Positions 51,892-62,726 of a stretch of 64,000 nucleotides of DNA are shown here, piece after piece (the first letter of the stretch is position 1; each line of letters starts with the position of its first letter). This DNA is from Pyropia haitanensis (Eukaryota; Rhodophyta; Bangiophyceae; Bangiales; Bangiaceae). The notes below the pieces were generated by a model. The model was not told the DNA's origin, made no database searches, and saw only the letters and a program-made list of their open reading frames with translations. Position numbers and translations under genes: made by a program. Where the stretch lies: contig SDUX01000002.1 in the NCBI GenBank assembly GCA_008729055.1, positions 5,607,874 through 5,671,873 of the forward strand. Reading direction: 5' to 3'.

Positions 51892-53602
51892 TACTGCCGG
51901 CCCGCTCGACGGCCGCCCCGCCGCCGACGCTACAGTCAGCACGATTGACGATCGATCTGGGCTTCTGCCAGCAGAAACCTAAGCGAATCACGGAGTTGGA
52001 CGGAATAGATCCGTAGAAACGGTGCAATCTGAAGGCTGTCAGGAAGAAAAACGAGATCGCGCCTGAGGGCGCCGAAAATGTTCCGGATATTGCAACGGTA
52101 CACTCGTCGTGCATCGTCACGGCCCAATGGCAACACGATCGTTCTGTGGCCCGGTTTGAAGAGTGGGTGTCCCCCATCTGTGGCCGACTCAATTGGATTT
52201 GCCTTCAGGCTTGACCAGCGGGCGGGTGTGGTGCACGGTCCTGGCGTGCGGTCGTCCCGTGCCCAATCCTATTTGACCTGTGCCCGATCCGCGCCAGGCG
52301 TACCGCGTACTTGGCACAGCAACGTGGGCCGGGCGCTGTAAAAATCAGTGAGATTGGTGGTTGTCCCGTCTCGTGAGGTGGAGGCGCTTACTCTGGCTTG
52401 CCAACTGGCTGCGGTACCAGTCAAGTTCTTTCGTCGCCCGGTCTTGGCCCGATTTCTCAGGGACGACGGTTCATCGTGCTGGCAGTCGCATCCGAGCTGG
52501 TGCGCATTGGCCCGCGAGGTGCCTTTGCACTTCTCAGGAGGCCGTGCGCGCGACAGACGCGGTTGGTCGTTCTGCACGTGACATGGCATGGGCGTCCGTT
52601 CTGTCCAATGAAATGCTGTCAGAGAAGCCAGATAATTGTGAGATCATTGGAGGGTGGGGACGTCAAAGACACGAGGGCGGTGTTGTAGACTGACAGCGGG
52701 ATCTGGCATTGCACGGTTGGTATCGTTCTATTTTGAGGGGTCCCCGTGGCGTGGGTCGCCCCGTCCACTTTCAGGCTGCGCTGCGTCGGTCGGCGAATGC
52801 TTCGGAGGTTCCGCGCTTTTTCCGGGCGACTTCTTGCTTCCGGTGGCCTCTTCTTGAGGGTGGGCCTTCAAGGCGTCTGTGAGCGAGGATCTTCTTGGCG
52901 TGTTGTTGAGGCCCGTTTCAACAAGACGCCTCCAGACTGGACCCTCATTGGCCAACTGGCACCTCCTAAAGAAGAGCCGTCCCCCTGAATTGGGACGGCC
53001 AATGAGAAAAAGACGGGGCTGGCTCTTCTTGGCGTCTTGTTGCGCCCGCGCAAGGAAGACGCCAGACACGTGGGCTTGCCACCCACATGAGACGCTTTCT
53101 CGCAGAAGAGGTGCGCCACGGTTGCTAGAATGGGTGCCACGTTGGGAGAATTCCCCTCCATGGCGCCCATACTGGTCAACCGTGGATATGCGGAAACTTT
53201 TTGTCTGATTTTGCACTCGTGTCCGACACACACGACAGCTCGTTCAGCGCGGTACGAAGAGGTCCCCAGACTGCCTGGTTGACAGTTTTCTTGATGGAAG
53301 CTATCTCATGACCAAATGGCTCCGAAAAAAGAGGGTTATTTCGGAAGCATCTTCCGGGCGTCTTGTTGTGGGCTCTTTTGAGTGCACAGTTTTTTGGAGA
53401 ACGGCTGTACGAGCGGTAAATTGTTCCAACTTGGTGGTGACTTGTGTGCGTCCCACACCCAAGTCTCTGGCCCTGATCACCACATCCCCTTCCCCACGCT
53501 CTCCCCCCAACACATCCCCGTCCGCCGCCCAAGCCTCCCCCCCCCCCCCCCACCGCGGCGTGCTCGATTGCCGGTGTGCTTGTCTTGCGCGGTGCGCTGA
53601 CC
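51892..53602. other. Intergenic with dispersed short repeats
   Basis: No supported gene. A 24-bp phrase CTTCTTGGCGTxTTGTTG with a following GCCCG recurs at 52891, 53025 and (diverged) 53351. An inverted copy is at about 52919-52935. The last 130 bp (53470-53600) are C-rich promoter sequence of the bL25m gene. Confidence 0.4.
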
Positions 53603-55558
53603 ATGCAGCGCGTCCTTCACCGTACCGCCGCCGCGCTCCGGCTTCCGCCGCCGCCGCGGCAGGTGCGTGCGCCCGCCACGTCGACGCCGGGGCGCGTGCC
53701 GCCGCCGCCACCGCCGCCGGGCGCAGAGGCGGTCGCGGCCGCCGCCGCCGCGGCGCCGCGCCTCGCCGCGCTATGCCACCGGTACGTTGTTTGGTCGCAC
53801 CCGCCGCCGCCGGCGCGGACGCGGTTGCGGACGGGGACGCGGACGGGGGACGCGGGCGCCGGGTTCCGACGCGGACGCACAGGGCGGGCGCCACGCGGCG
53901 TGGTTGCGAGGGGGCTTGTTTTTGGCGGGGAGGCGGGCGAGGGGGGTGGGGGGATGGAGGGATATGTGGTCGGGGGAGGAGGGGGGGGGTTGGTGATTGC
54001 GGCGGTGGCCGCCGGTGGTTCGACGCGTCGGCTGCGGGGAGGAGGGCGCCGCCGCGTCGGTGGCTCGGCCTCTGGCTGGGGCTGCAGCCGGTCGGGCCAG
54101 GTCGACGAAACTTACCGGCTGCGCTCTCGCTGCGCCTATGGGGCACCGCCCATTCCCGCCTTGCCTTGATCGGCGCTGTGCTGGCCTGCGTGTGTCTCCG
54201 CCCGCGCGCCCGTGTGGATGCTCTGGTTGTGCGCCTGCGCCGCCCGCCCCCCCCCCCCCCCTTCCCCTCTGCTGTGTGTCTGCTGTGCAGCACGTTGGTG
54301 GTGCGGCTGCGGACGGGGGAGAAGCGGGACACGCGGGCGGTGCGAGCAGATGGCAACTGGTACGCCCGTCTGGTCCGTCCGTCGCACGTCCACTGGAGGA
54401 AGAGCGCAGGGGTGGGGATGCGGCGGGCGGGCCTTGTTTAGGAGGGGGCTGCGGGCGTGTCCTGCCGTGAGGGGGTGCGCCCGCCCGCCAGCTGTGGGGG
54501 TGCTGTCGTGGGGGTGGGCCCGTCTGGCTGCCGCAACCGTAGCTGCCTCCGCCACCGGCACCGCCGCCAAGGGGGTCTGTTGCGGGACGGCCCCTGGCGG
54601 CGGCCGTCACCGCCGCGGGCGCTCGGCTGTTGGCTTGGTGGCGCGGGGCGTGTGTGTGTCTGACGGAGCTGGGCGTGTACCCCCATCTTGCGCTGTCACT
54701 CGTTGGACGTACCCCCTGCTGTGTGTCGCGACCACCCCCCCCTCCGCCCCCACAGGCTGCCGGGCGTGTTTCAATCGAGGCGCATTGGCGGCCATGGTGA
54801 CGCGGACATCCTCATTCCCTTCCGGCCCATCTTGGAAGACTACAAGGCAGGTACGTCGGACTGCCAGAGGAGGGCGAGAGCTCGGTGGTGTCCCGCATTT
54901 CCCTTCCCCCTGCCTCTCCTGTCTGCACCTCGCACTCCTGAACGTGTTGGGTGGGGCGGCTCTGGCGCCGCAAGTCCCTCAATCTCAGTGTCACTGACAA
55001 ACGTGGGCTCGTTTGCATGGTCACGGTGGCGCGTGTGTGGCTGCCTTTCCAACACCGCGCCCGCACCGGTGCTGTGTTTCCTCCCCCCACCCCCCAACGC
55101 CGACAGGCCTCTTTTGCATGTCCAGGAACGGCCGCGTCCGGCTAGACGGCCCCCTCTACCACGTTGCGTTTGCATCGGACGCGGACGCCGCGGCCGCCGG
55201 CTGGGCCCACACCCGCGGCGTCCTCCGCAACGTGACGGTGCTGCCGACGCGCGACGCGCCTGGCGGCGCGTCGCTCGTCGCGTCGCCCGTCGACGCGACC
55301 GCGCGGGTGCGAGTGCCCATCCGCGTGCGTGGGGTGGACCGGTGCGTGGGGCTCCAAGAGGGGGGCGGCTGGCTTAACCGCTTGACCCAGGCGGTGGACC
55401 TGCGCGTCGATGCGGGCGTCGCCGCGCCCCTGTGGCTGACTGCCGACGTGGGTGGCCTCCCCGTGCGGGGGCGCGTCACCGTCGCGGACATTGTGACGCC
55501 GGAGGGGGTGGCGGTGGTGGACGACCCGACCAAGATCGTGGCGGTCATCTCCAAGTAA
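53603..55558 (+). CDS. Mitochondrial large-subunit ribosomal protein bL25m, four exons
   Basis: Exons 53603-53781, 54291-54359, 54756-54850 and 55107-55558 join in frame to 264 residues. Introns begin GTACGT, GTACGC and GTACGT and end GCAG, ACAG and ACAG. The N-terminus MQRVLHRTAAALRLPPPPR is a mitochondrial presequence. The bL25 N-domain follows: TLVVRLRTGEKRDTRAVRAD, then NWLPGVFQSRRIGG (the R-x-x-G-x-x-P-G-V turn) and DILIPFRPILEDYKAG. The C-terminal beta domain of the CTC type is clear: RVPIRVRGVDRCVGLQEGG, then LTADVGGLPVRGRVTVADIV and TPEGVAVV, ending VAVISK. In bacteria bL25 binds 5S rRNA. The organelle assignment rests on the presequence. Confidence 0.85.
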
Positions 55559-56039
55559 ACGGGTCGGCCGCCGCTTCCCCTCCCCCCCCCCCTCTCCCCA
55601 TTCCCCAGTCCCCCCGCCTCCCCTTGGCACGGGGCCGCCTCCCGCCCCCGCCTCCCTCCCTCTCTTCCTCCCCTGAAAGGGACGTCCTCCATGCTGCTGC
55701 GGGGGCGGTGCCCCCTGGCTGTATTTGTCTCTGTTCTTGTCCGCCCGCCGTCGCCATCTTCTGTCCCACCTCCCCTTGCCCCACACAGCTCCTGTTCTGC
55801 GCTCGCCCCAGTCCGCGGTTTGACTGGAGGAGGGGGACAAGGCGGGGCGGGGGGTCCAGCTGTTCTTGTGGAGGCAGTGACTTTGCGGTCTTGCTGGACG
55901 CGCGGCGATGCCCGCAGCCACACTGCGGACACAGGTTAGATGGGAGGCGGGGGGAGCCGGCCGCGTGTGTGGGGTGGGCTTGCATGCAATCCCTTGAGCG
56001 TCTAAGACCAAGGCAAGAACACAAAAGACGCCGCCACTA
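55559..56039. other. 3' flank of bL25m
   Basis: C-rich tract after the stop, then mixed sequence without a gene. TA at 56038-56039 is the left border of the next element. Confidence 0.4.
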
Positions 56040-56800
56040 GAGAGTTTTGGCAAGTAATCCGACGGTCGCTTTCGACTGTATCTCGACGGAATCTGGAAAG
56101 AGTCGAGATACCGTTTTTTTTCTACCGTCGCGGACTCGAACGAGTTTTGGCAAGTAACTTTCCTGTAACGCGACAGTCCTGTACAAGAACGGAACAGAAG
56201 GCGAGGCGCGCCACCACCAAGGCAGTGACGCAGCACGTCATTGCGATCGCTTCCACCAGTGGGACGCCACAGCCGGCGCGGCTTCTTGGTCGCCGATTCA
56301 GGGACCCCACCAGTAGACGGCCGGTCCCGCCTCGAGGACGCAGACGACGCATCCTCTGCAGGTGTGGTAGGGCTCGGGGATGACATATTCGGCACGACGT
56401 GGAGGCAGCACAAGGCCAACAAAGGGGGGAGGGTGGGTGCAAGGGGCTGGGAAAAAGGCGCGCAACACGACAACGATCGGCCCGCTTGGCCAAGCCCACT
56501 GACACCACGGACAGACCACCTGTCCCTCAGCGCCAGCCAAGCTGCGTCCAATGTACCAGAAATGGTTGTACCGGCATATGGCGGCCCAAACCACCCGCCT
56601 TTGGGGCCTCTCACGCGCGACACGTGGCTGAAAGGTACAGCTTTTCTTCAACGCGATCCACCGGGGCCCGACTGTACATCCCGAGAATACCGTCGGGGAC
56701 GGTCGGAAAATCCTGTATCTCGACGGTAGCTCTGAAACGTGGCGCAATGTACAGTCGAGATACCGTCGAAACAACAGTCGAGTTACTTGCCAAAACTCTC
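56040..56800. mobile_element. TA-flanked inverted-repeat element, 761 bp
   Basis: Both ends read GAGAGTTTTGGCAAGTAA inward, flanked by TA at 56038-56039 and 56801-56802. The phrase GAGTTTTGGCAAGTAAC recurs internally at about 56140. CTGTATCTCGACGG and GTCGAGATACCGT occur several times in both orientations near the ends. No transposase ORF is visible, so it behaves like a MITE. The first nine bases equal those of the element at 51051. Confidence 0.75.
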
Positions 56801-56802
56801 TA

Positions 56803-57237
56803 CTACGACGGCTGATGATGTGCCGCTACGTCGGTTGATATGACCCAAGTCCCCTCATTGATGACTGTAGCGAGCACATTGACTTGGCCAACTCCTGCAG
56901 TCAGTAGGGGGGGCTACCGAGGATCCCCTTTCCAAGAAGATCCCCGCAAATATGTAGCCAGGATCCCATGCCAGCGGTGTCGTCCGGGGGGCCCTTTCGC
57001 CCATCCATCATGGAGATGGATGGTCCAAGACGAACCAGTGTGTTCGACGCTCCTCCCCGCGGCCCGTCACTCCGCGCGGTTCTCGCTCCCCCCCCATCCG
57101 CTCGCGAGCTCGCCGGCACTCCCTTTCCCGCCTGATTGCCGCTGCCACTTGCCTGATTTTCCCCTCCGCCCGCTTGCCCGCCGCCGCTGCCAGCTGCCCT
57201 GGTGCCACTGCACATGGCGTGAGCGGCCCGGCACGCA
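56803..57237. other. 5' region of ICMT
   Basis: Promoter and leader of the ICMT gene, with C-rich and pyrimidine-rich runs near 57090-57190. Nothing specific is recognised. Confidence 0.4.
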
Positions 57238-57810
57238 ATGGGTTACGGCGAGCTGCTGGCCTTTGGGGCGCTCCTCCTCCTCTACCACGCGTCGGAGCTG
57301 GCGCTCGTCGCCACCCACACCCCCGAGCACCTGTCCCAGGCGTCGCTGCTGCTCTCCCCCGCCTACCTCCTCGCCATGTCCCTCGCGCTGGCCGAGCACG
57401 CCGCCGAGTCGGCGCTGGCGCCCGCGTACAAGGCGCGCGCGCTGGCCGCCACCTACGCGCCGGGCCTGGCCGTCGCCGCTGCCGGCGGGGTCCTCCGCAT
57501 CGCCGCGTGGGCGACCGCCCGCGGCGCTTTTACGCACCGCATCCAGCGGTCCCGCCGCCCCGGCCACGTGCTCGTCCGCCACGGGGTGTACCGGTGGGTG
57601 CGGCACCCGGGTTACCTCGGCTGGTGGGTGTGGGCGGTCGGTACGCAGCTGGTGCTCGGCAACGCTGCCGCGGCGGTGGCGTTTGCGGGGGTGTCGTGGG
57701 AGTTTTTTCGCCGGCGGATCCACACCGAGGAGGTCGCGCTGGTCTCCATGTTTGGGGAGGAGTACGAGGCGTACCGGCGGGTGACGCCCACGTGGATGGG
57801 CATCCCGTGA
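57238..57810 (+). CDS. ICMT: Isoprenylcysteine carboxyl methyltransferase
   Basis: A 190-residue single-exon ER membrane enzyme that methylates the C-terminal prenylcysteine of CaaX proteins (Ras, Rho, lamins, mating factors) using S-adenosylmethionine. The C-terminal catalytic core is intact: VLVRHGVYRWVRHPGYLGWW, then WAVGTQLVLGN and FFRRRIHTEEVALVSMFG, finishing EEYEAYRRVTPTWMGIP. The RHPxYxGW and EE motifs bind cofactor and shape the active site. About five hydrophobic helices are visible, starting ELLAFGALLLLYHASELALV. Length fits the short fungal and protist members (about 190-240). The ATG is the first in frame after the C-rich leader. Confidence 0.95.
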   Translation: MGYGELLAFGALLLLYHASELALVATHTPEHLSQASLLLSPAYLLAMSLALAEHAAESALAPAYKARALAATYAPGLAVAAAGGVLRIAAWATARGAFTHRIQRSRRPGHVLVRHGVYRWVRHPGYLGWWVWAVGTQLVLGNAAAAVAFAGVSWEFFRRRIHTEEVALVSMFGEEYEAYRRVTPTWMGIP

Positions 57811-58216
57811 GTGAGGAGGGTCATGGGACGGGGGGGGGAGGGAAGAGGCCTGCATTTGTGCTACGGGGAGAGTGCTTGTGGTGGCGGGGGGGGGGGGAGA
57901 CAGCGTTGGGGGACTGGGGCGGGCGGGCAGTTGGTGGGCTGGGGATGGAGGGGGGACGTGGTACATACTTTGCAATCTGGTGGGATCGGAAGTAGCGGGA
58001 TGCAATGAGTGTTACCACCGTGGTGGAGGCGCGGTACACCAGCCAAGTGCTGTACGCTTCTCAGGCAGCGCATGCAGTCGCATTCGTGGCAACAAAAAAA
58101 AAAATCACCGTGCGCAAAAGATGGGAATGTGTACAAGTTGTGCGTCGCTCCTACTGCCTATGCGCTCACAATCAGCCCCTCAGCAGGGGGCGTCACCAGA
58201 CATGATGATGCCGTCT
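57811..58216. other. Convergent intergenic region
   Basis: Between the 3' ends of ICMT (+) and mitochondrial Hsp70 (-). G-rich at first, with an A run at 58094-58105. No gene. Confidence 0.5.
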
Positions 58217-60427
58217 CTAGGCCGAGCCCCCGCCGCTCGCCTTCTTGTCCTTCGAATCCTTGGCACCTTCCGAGTCCGCATCCGCGTCGCGGAACTCGGC
58301 CTCTTGCGCGCCATCCGCCTTTGCGCCGCCAGCCTTTGCACCATCCGCCTTGGAGCCGCCCTCCCCTGCAGCGCCAGCGTCGGCCGCGCCTGAGCCCCCA
58401 TCGGACGGCGAAGCGTTGGCCGCCTGCGACGCCTTGTACATGGCCTCGCCCACCTTCATCGACGCCTTCTGGAGAGCATCGGTGAGGTCCTTGAGCTCCT
58501 TGGTGGACGGATCCTCCTTCTCCACCTCTGCCCGCAGGGCGGTCATGGCAGACTCCACCGCCGCCACGTCATCGGCGGGCATCTTCTCGCGGTGCTCGCT
58601 CAACGTCTTCTCCGTCGAGTAGAGCAGTGAGTCCGCGTCGTTCTTGGCCTCAATGCCTTCCCGCCGCTGCTTGTCTTCCTGAGCGTACGCCTCAGCGCGC
58701 TTGACCATCTCCGACACCTCCGCGTCGGACAGACCACCCGACGACTGGATCTGGATGCTCTGCTGCTTGTTGGTGGCCTTGTCCCGCGCTGACACGTGCA
58801 GGATGCCGTTGGCATCAATATCAAAGGTCACCTCCACCTGCGGCACCCCGCGTGGGGCGGGCGGGATGCCCACCAGGTCAAAGCTGCCCAGAATGCTGTT
58901 GTCCTGGAACATGTCGCGCTCGCCCTGGCCAACCTTGATGCCCACCTGCGTCTGGCCGTCGGCAGCAGTGGAGAAGACCTGGCTCTTCTTGGTGGGGATG
59001 GTAGTGTTGCGGTTGATCAGGCGGGTAAACACACCGCCCAGCGTCTCGAGGCCAAGAGACAGGGGCGTCACGTCCAGGAGCAGAATGTCCTTGACGTCGC
59101 CACGGAGAACGCCACCCTGGATAGCCGCGCCCATCGCAACCACCTCGTCGGGGTTGACACCCTTGGACGGCTCCTTGCCAAAGAAGTCCTTCACGGTCTC
59201 CACGACCTTAGGCACCCGCGTCATGCCCCCCACCAGCAGCACGTCGGATATGTCCTTGGACGACACGCCCGCGTCCTTCAGGCACGACTTCATTGGCGCG
59301 AGCGTCCGCGACACGAGCGGGTCGACGAGAGACTCAAACTTGGCGCGGGTCAGCTTCATGTTCATATGCTTGGGGCCGCCCGCGTCCGCAGTGATGAACG
59401 GCAAGTTGATGTCCGTCTGCAGGGCGGAAGAGAGCTCAATCTTGGCCTTCTCCGCCGCCTCCCGTAACCGCTGGAGGGCGAGCTTGTCCCGCGACAAGTC
59501 GATGCCCTGGTCCTTCTTGAACTCGCCGACGAGAAAGTCGAGCAGCGCGTTGTCAAAGTCTTCCCCGCCCAGGTGGGTGTCCCCGTTCGTGCTCTTCACC
59601 TCAAAGACGCCGCCGCTGATCTCCAGGATGCTCACGTCAAAGGTGCCGCCACCCAGGTCGTACACCGCAATCAGCTTACCATCCGCCTTGTCCATGCCGT
59701 ACGCCAGCGACGCCGCAGTCGGCTCGTTAATGATGCGCGCCACGTTGAGGCCCGCAATCTTCCCCGCATCCTTGGTAGCCTGCCGCTGGGAATCGTTAAA
59801 GTAGGCGGGCACCGTCACGACGGCCGAGGAAACCTTACGACCTAGAAAGGCCTCGGCCGTCTCGCGCATCTTCTGCAGCACAAAGGCACCCACCTGCGAC
59901 GGCGAGTAGTTGTCCCCCCCGGCTGAGACCCAGGCGTCGCCATTGGGGCCCTTGACAATCTTGAATGGCATCTGCCGGATGTCTTCCTGCGTCTTGTTGT
60001 CATCGTAACGGCGACCAATGAGGCGCTTCGTCGCAAACAGCGTGTTCTCTGGGTTCGTCACCGCCTGCCGGCGAGCGGGCACGCCCACCAGCTTCTCGCC
60101 ATCAGCCGAGAAAGCCACCACAGAGGGGGTCGTCCGCATTCCCTCAGCGTTTTCAATCACACGCGGCTCCGAGCCCTGCATCACCGCCACGCACGAGTTG
60201 GTCGTGCCCAGGTCAATGCCGATAACGTCGCCCGCAATGCCCGCATCGCTGCTCTTCCACCGGCGCAACGCGGCGCCAGCCGCCGCTGCAACCACAGACG
60301 GCGTCAGGTGGCCAGCAGGCCGGAGCGCCGCCAGACCACTGCCTCCGCCAGCCGCCAGGCCCAACAGGCCGGGGCGACAGGCGCCGACGCGTGCCAGCGC
60401 TGTTCGCGCGCTCACTGCAGACGCCAT
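58217..60427 (-). CDS. SSC1: Mitochondrial Hsp70 (SSC1/mortalin)
   Basis: A 736-residue matrix chaperone that drives protein import with TIM44 and folds imported proteins. Residues 1 to about 60 form a presequence ending near RRWKSS. The ATPase domain starts [19 protein letters not shown] and contains [16 protein letters not shown], typical of the mitochondrial and alpha-proteobacterial DnaK branch. The Hsp70 signatures [22 protein letters not shown] and [17 protein letters not shown] follow. The substrate domain has [20 protein letters not shown]. The lid is complete. The tail is an Ala/Lys/Gly/Asp-rich extension ([20 protein letters not shown]) longer than in yeast. No introns are present. 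The start at 60427 gives a good presequence; the open frame upstream to 60523 is not needed. Confidence 0.97.
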   Translation of the reverse strand: MASAVSARTALARVGACRPGLLGLAAGGGSGLAALRPAGHLTPSVVAAAAGAALRRWKSSDAGIAGDVIGIDLGTTNSCVAVMQGSEPRVIENAEGMRTTPSVVAFSADGEKLVGVPARRQAVTNPENTLFATKRLIGRRYDDNKTQEDIRQMPFKIVKGPNGDAWVSAGGDNYSPSQVGAFVLQKMRETAEAFLGRKVSSAVVTVPAYFNDSQRQATKDAGKIAGLNVARIINEPTAASLAYGMDKADGKLIAVYDLGGGTFDVSILEISGGVFEVKSTNGDTHLGGEDFDNALLDFLVGEFKKDQGIDLSRDKLALQRLREAAEKAKIELSSALQTDINLPFITADAGGPKHMNMKLTRAKFESLVDPLVSRTLAPMKSCLKDAGVSSKDISDVLLVGGMTRVPKVVETVKDFFGKEPSKGVNPDEVVAMGAAIQGGVLRGDVKDILLLDVTPLSLGLETLGGVFTRLINRNTTIPTKKSQVFSTAADGQTQVGIKVGQGERDMFQDNSILGSFDLVGIPPAPRGVPQVEVTFDIDANGILHVSARDKATNKQQSIQIQSSGGLSDAEVSEMVKRAEAYAQEDKQRREGIEAKNDADSLLYSTEKTLSEHREKMPADDVAAVESAMTALRAEVEKEDPSTKELKDLTDALQKASMKVGEAMYKASQAANASPSDGGSGAADAGAAGEGGSKADGAKAGGAKADGAQEAEFRDADADSEGAKDSKDKKASGGGSA

Positions 60428-61652
60428 GGTAGGGTGCACACGGGAGGGAGACGCCGCAGGGCGAACAGGATGAACTGCGGAGCCGCAGACACAGTTGACG
60501 AGGAAGAGAGCGGGACGGCACACGTCGTCCTCGTCCCCGAGCAGCTACACCACGCCGTCGGCGTGTCGAAACCGGATCAAGGCACCGCGGTCAGAGTCGT
60601 ATCGTCGACGTTGACCGCGCCTAATTCTGTCGGCGCTGGAGGGGCCTGGGCCAGTGGCAACGGCTGAGGACTGCGTTCAGCCAATGGGATGGATCTTCCA
60701 CCCTTCAGCCACGTTTACAAGGGGGGGGTGACCCCTCCAGAAACATCTGAAGCCGTCCACGACGACTCACGTGGCACAGCCTTCCAAATACACAATGACC
60801 CGATGGATGCTGTCCAGTTCCACGCAATAGAATTCAAAGTACGAAACTTCATTCATATTCCAGAAGACACTACATTACTTGCAATGAGTAGCGCAACAGG
60901 CTCTGGACTACAGTATTGCACACTCGTGTATTGTATCTTCTGACCGTGTGTCGCGAGATCGTACACATCGAGATATGTATGGATGATTAGGCCGCTCGCA
61001 GTGGTCGAATCCACGCACCACTCTCAGCGGGGTCCGTGCGGGTGAGCGCCTGTGGTTGGCTGCCTGGCTTGCGCCGAGTGGTGCGTGCCGCTGCCACCCC
61101 CTTCCCCTCGCTTGCCTTTTGACACACAATGGCTTGCAGCGCCTGGCGGCCGCGCGTCAGCAGCGGCTGCGAGGTTGCCGGCCGCCAGCCTGCGGGCTTC
61201 GGGCCTGGAACCTGTCCCCCGAGGCCGGCGCCTCTGCTTCTTGTCCACCTGGCCACGCAACTACCTGGGTGCGAGCTGGGATCGGTTCGACTGGCCAACC
61301 GACCACGTGACAGTCACTGTGTGTGGGGGGGGGGGGTTAACGGTTGCGCGGGGGGGGGCTGGGGGTCAACGGATTGGGGGAGCGGCTGTGGGTCGGCCGC
61401 GCGCGCGCGCTGCAGAGCATGTGGCGTGGGAGCGTGAGTGGGGGTTAGGCGCGCATGGGCGTGCGCGCTTGTCGAGCATAAGAAGCTGGCGGGTCCCGCA
61501 GATATCGACACAATGCCCTATCACGCCCTCTTCCTTTGCCTCTCTCGTCGACCTGCGTGCCTGCACACCTGCGCTGACCTGCACACCTGCGCTGACCTGC
61601 CCACTGTCCTCCACCGCTCCTCCTACCTCTTGCCTCCCCACTACCCGTCGCC
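60428..61652. other. Divergent region between mtHsp70 and a small ORF
   Basis: Contains HSE-like dyads (60843-60865), a G run near 61326-61335, an 18-bp tandem duplication (CTGCACACCTGCGCTGAC, about 61562-61597) and CATAAGAA near 61478, which could be a weak TATA element for the ORF at 61653. No other gene is supported. Confidence 0.4.
60843..60865. promoter_or_regulatory. Heat-shock-element-like sites upstream of mtHsp70
   Basis: GAAACTTC and TTCCAGAA lie 7 bp apart, each a GAAnnTTC or TTCnnGAA dyad of the HSF type, about 420 bp upstream of the mtHsp70 ATG in an AT-rich patch. The pattern fits the gene but two dyads can occur by chance. Confidence 0.3.
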
Positions 61653-62147
61653 ATGGACAAGCTCAACTCCCTGCTGGGCGGTGACGCCGGCGAGTCCACC
61701 GCGCAGGCACTGAAGGAAAAGATGCTGCACGAGACCATCGAAAACAAGGTCGAGGCGGTCGCCGGGGAGAAGGTGGCTGACTCGGCGCCCGTCCAAAAGG
61801 CCATTGGTACCGCTGTCGACATGCTCACGAGCGAGGACGCGTCGACCGGCGCGGCGGGCGCGGAGGGCGCCGGTGCTGGCATTGGCGGGATGGCGGCCAA
61901 GCTGGCGGGTTCCCTCACTGGCGGCTCGAGCGACGGCGGTTCGGGCGAGGTGACCGACCAGCTGGAGAAGGCGGGCGCGGGGGGCATGGCCTCCCAGCTG
62001 CAGGGCGTCATTGGCGGGATTGGCGGCGGGTCGGACGGGCCGTCGCCGAGCTCTGGCCTCGCGGGCCAGCTGGAGGGCATGCTGGGGGGTGATGAGAAGG
62101 GCGCCGGGGGGCTGGGTGCACTTGCCGCGGGGATGCTGAAGAAGTAG
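61653..62147 (+). CDS. Small Gly/Ala-rich amphipathic protein, 164 aa
   Basis: The ATG at 61653 follows a C-rich leader with CCATGG context. Residues 1-60 form amphipathic helices (STAQALKEKMLHETIENKVE, then KVADSAPVQKAIGTAVDML). The rest is Gly/Ala/Ser-rich with three similar phrases GGMAAKLAGSL, GGMASQLQGVI and GLAGQLEGML, each followed by a Gly cluster, so a 30-40 residue repeat is present. There is no signal peptide, membrane helix or cysteine. The composition recalls stress-related hydrophilic proteins, but no family is recognised. Codon bias supports expression. Confidence 0.6.
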   Translation: MDKLNSLLGGDAGESTAQALKEKMLHETIENKVEAVAGEKVADSAPVQKAIGTAVDMLTSEDASTGAAGAEGAGAGIGGMAAKLAGSLTGGSSDGGSGEVTDQLEKAGAGGMASQLQGVIGGIGGGSDGPSPSSGLAGQLEGMLGGDEKGAGGLGALAAGMLKK

Positions 62148-62327
62148 GGTGCCAAGGCAAACTGTTGGGGAGGAGTGGGAGAGGTGGATGAGGTGGACAG
62201 GGGGTTGGTGCCTGCTTGGGCTTCTTGGTTGTGGTACGAGGGTGCTGGGCATACATGCGAGCCGTGTAAAGAGAACTGGACGTGTCAAGACAAAGCGGAC
62301 ACCATCCCCGCGCACCCTTCCTCGCAA

Positions 62328-62726
62328 TCAAGGCGCCTTGACAGCAACCTCCAGCTTGTGCCACGGGAATAGGACCGACCAGATAAATGCGCCACTAAGC
62401 AGAGCTGCTCTTTGCTCTGTGTACTGGCTCGGTGTGGTTGTTTTGCCGACCACCTCAAACTTGTAGAGGACGTCCACAGGAATCGCCTCGACAGTCATCG
62501 CTGGCACGAGACTGCTCTCCCCAAGAGCGTCACGCAAGAGCTTGTGGTTGGGAGCGGGGACGGCGTGACGTAGACGCGGTCGGACGTCGACGGCCGCGGC
62601 GCAGTGCATGTCCCGCAGAGAAGTGCGGTCAAGGCACGGCGAGCCATGGGCGCTCGCGCGCCGACCAAGGCACACCCCCCCTGGCGGATCATTCATCCAT
62701 AACTGAAAAGTACCAGAGTACACCAT
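62328..62726 (-). CDS. Unrecognised ORF, 132 aa, convergent with the gene at 61653
   Basis: From ATG 62726 the frame reads MVYSGTFQLWMNDPPGG and continues with codon bias that improves toward the end. The C-terminal 60 residues look like folded protein: KLLRDALGESSLVPAMTVEA, then VDVLYKFEVVGKTTTPSQYT and LLSGAFIWSVLFPWHKLEVA. The frame is open further upstream to 63209, but that part is Arg/Gly-rich. It could be the last exon of a longer gene. No family is recognised. Confidence 0.35.
   Translation of the reverse strand: MVYSGTFQLWMNDPPGGVCLGRRASAHGSPCLDRTSLRDMHCAAAVDVRPRLRHAVPAPNHKLLRDALGESSLVPAMTVEAIPVDVLYKFEVVGKTTTPSQYTEQRAALLSGAFIWSVLFPWHKLEVAVKAP

Noticed and set aside
58701..59804. 367-residue plus-strand ORF
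   Set aside because: Exact antisense of mitochondrial Hsp70.
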